Shown: positions 5,792 through 5,887 of the stretch, piece after piece
Layout of the letters: each line of letters starts with the position of its first letter
Position numbering within the stretch: the first letter of the stretch is position 1
Assembly: GCA_964625145.1 (NCBI GenBank)
Contig: CAZVAQ010000191.1
Location: 1 to 5,887, forward strand
DNA from: CAYTRP01 sp964625145
GTDB taxonomy: Bacteria; Sumerlaeota; Sumerlaeia; SLMS01; JAHLLQ01
Direction: 5' to 3'
DNA length: 5,887 nucleotides
The notes under the pieces: generated by a model
Told to the model about the DNA's origin: nothing
What the model saw: the letters and a program-made list of their open reading frames with translations, nothing else
The model's database searches: none
Program-made: the position numbers and the translations under genes

Positions 5792-5887
5792 GGATGCGAC
5801 ACCTTTCAAGGGGAGGCGTTTCGGATGTGGCTCCAGCCACGTCCCGGGAGCCGTCCGGGGCAAATGATTTCGCCCAAAAGGGGCCGG
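5792..5887 (-). promoter_or_regulatory. Upstream leader of the GHL10 gene
   Basis: The upstream region is present to the window edge. It contains a perfect 6-base inverted repeat, GTGGCT (5827-5832) and AGCCAC (5835-5840), and a second imperfect GC-rich one near 5843-5859. I see no convincing promoter hexamers; the promoter may lie beyond the window. Confidence 0.35.
5801..5806 (-). promoter_or_regulatory. Ribosome binding site of the GHL10 gene
   Basis: AAAGGT on the minus strand lies nine bases before the ATG at 5791. It selects this start over the in-frame ATG at 5863, which would put 24 polar residues in front of the lipoprotein signal. Confidence 0.65.

Overview
The window is high in GC and codes for a Gram-negative-type envelope. 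It holds an apolipoprotein N-acyltransferase (Lnt) and a separate lipoprotein with a clear lipobox. Nothing here fixes the phylum. The two glycoside-hydrolase-like proteins and the intergenic heptanucleotide tracts would suit an environmental Gram-negative lineage such as a planctomycete/verrucomicrobial or other uncultivated group, but that is a guess.

Layout from left to right. Positions 1-174 are non-coding apart from a possible few-codon tail of an upstream gene. A minus-strand gene (175-1158) encodes a low-molecular-weight protein tyrosine phosphatase (LMW-PTP) fold joined to a C-terminal DnaJ-type J domain; its phosphatase active-site loop has lost the catalytic cysteine. A 210-bp divergent gap follows, then lnt on the plus strand (about 1369-3099). 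A purine-rich repeat block (3076-3165) overlaps the end of lnt. Two minus-strand genes come next: a DUF4434-like TIM-barrel protein (3265-4161) and a GHL10/DUF187 (YngK, YddW/DigH-like) lipoprotein (4271-5791). A strong intrinsic terminator (about 4211-4248) and another repeat tract lie between these two.

Functional reading. The GHL10 protein has a lipoprotein signal and so would itself be a substrate of the Lgt-LspA-Lnt pathway whose last enzyme is encoded nearby; this points loosely to an envelope theme. The DUF4434 protein has no visible export signal. The PTP-J protein is the most unusual item: it looks like a pseudophosphatase that could recruit a DnaK-type chaperone.

A heptanucleotide, GGATGAA on the plus strand, recurs near the left edge, between lnt and the DUF4434 gene, and between the DUF4434 and GHL10 genes, always in the same orientation. 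It supplies the stop codon of lnt and lies directly in front of the DUF4434 start codon.
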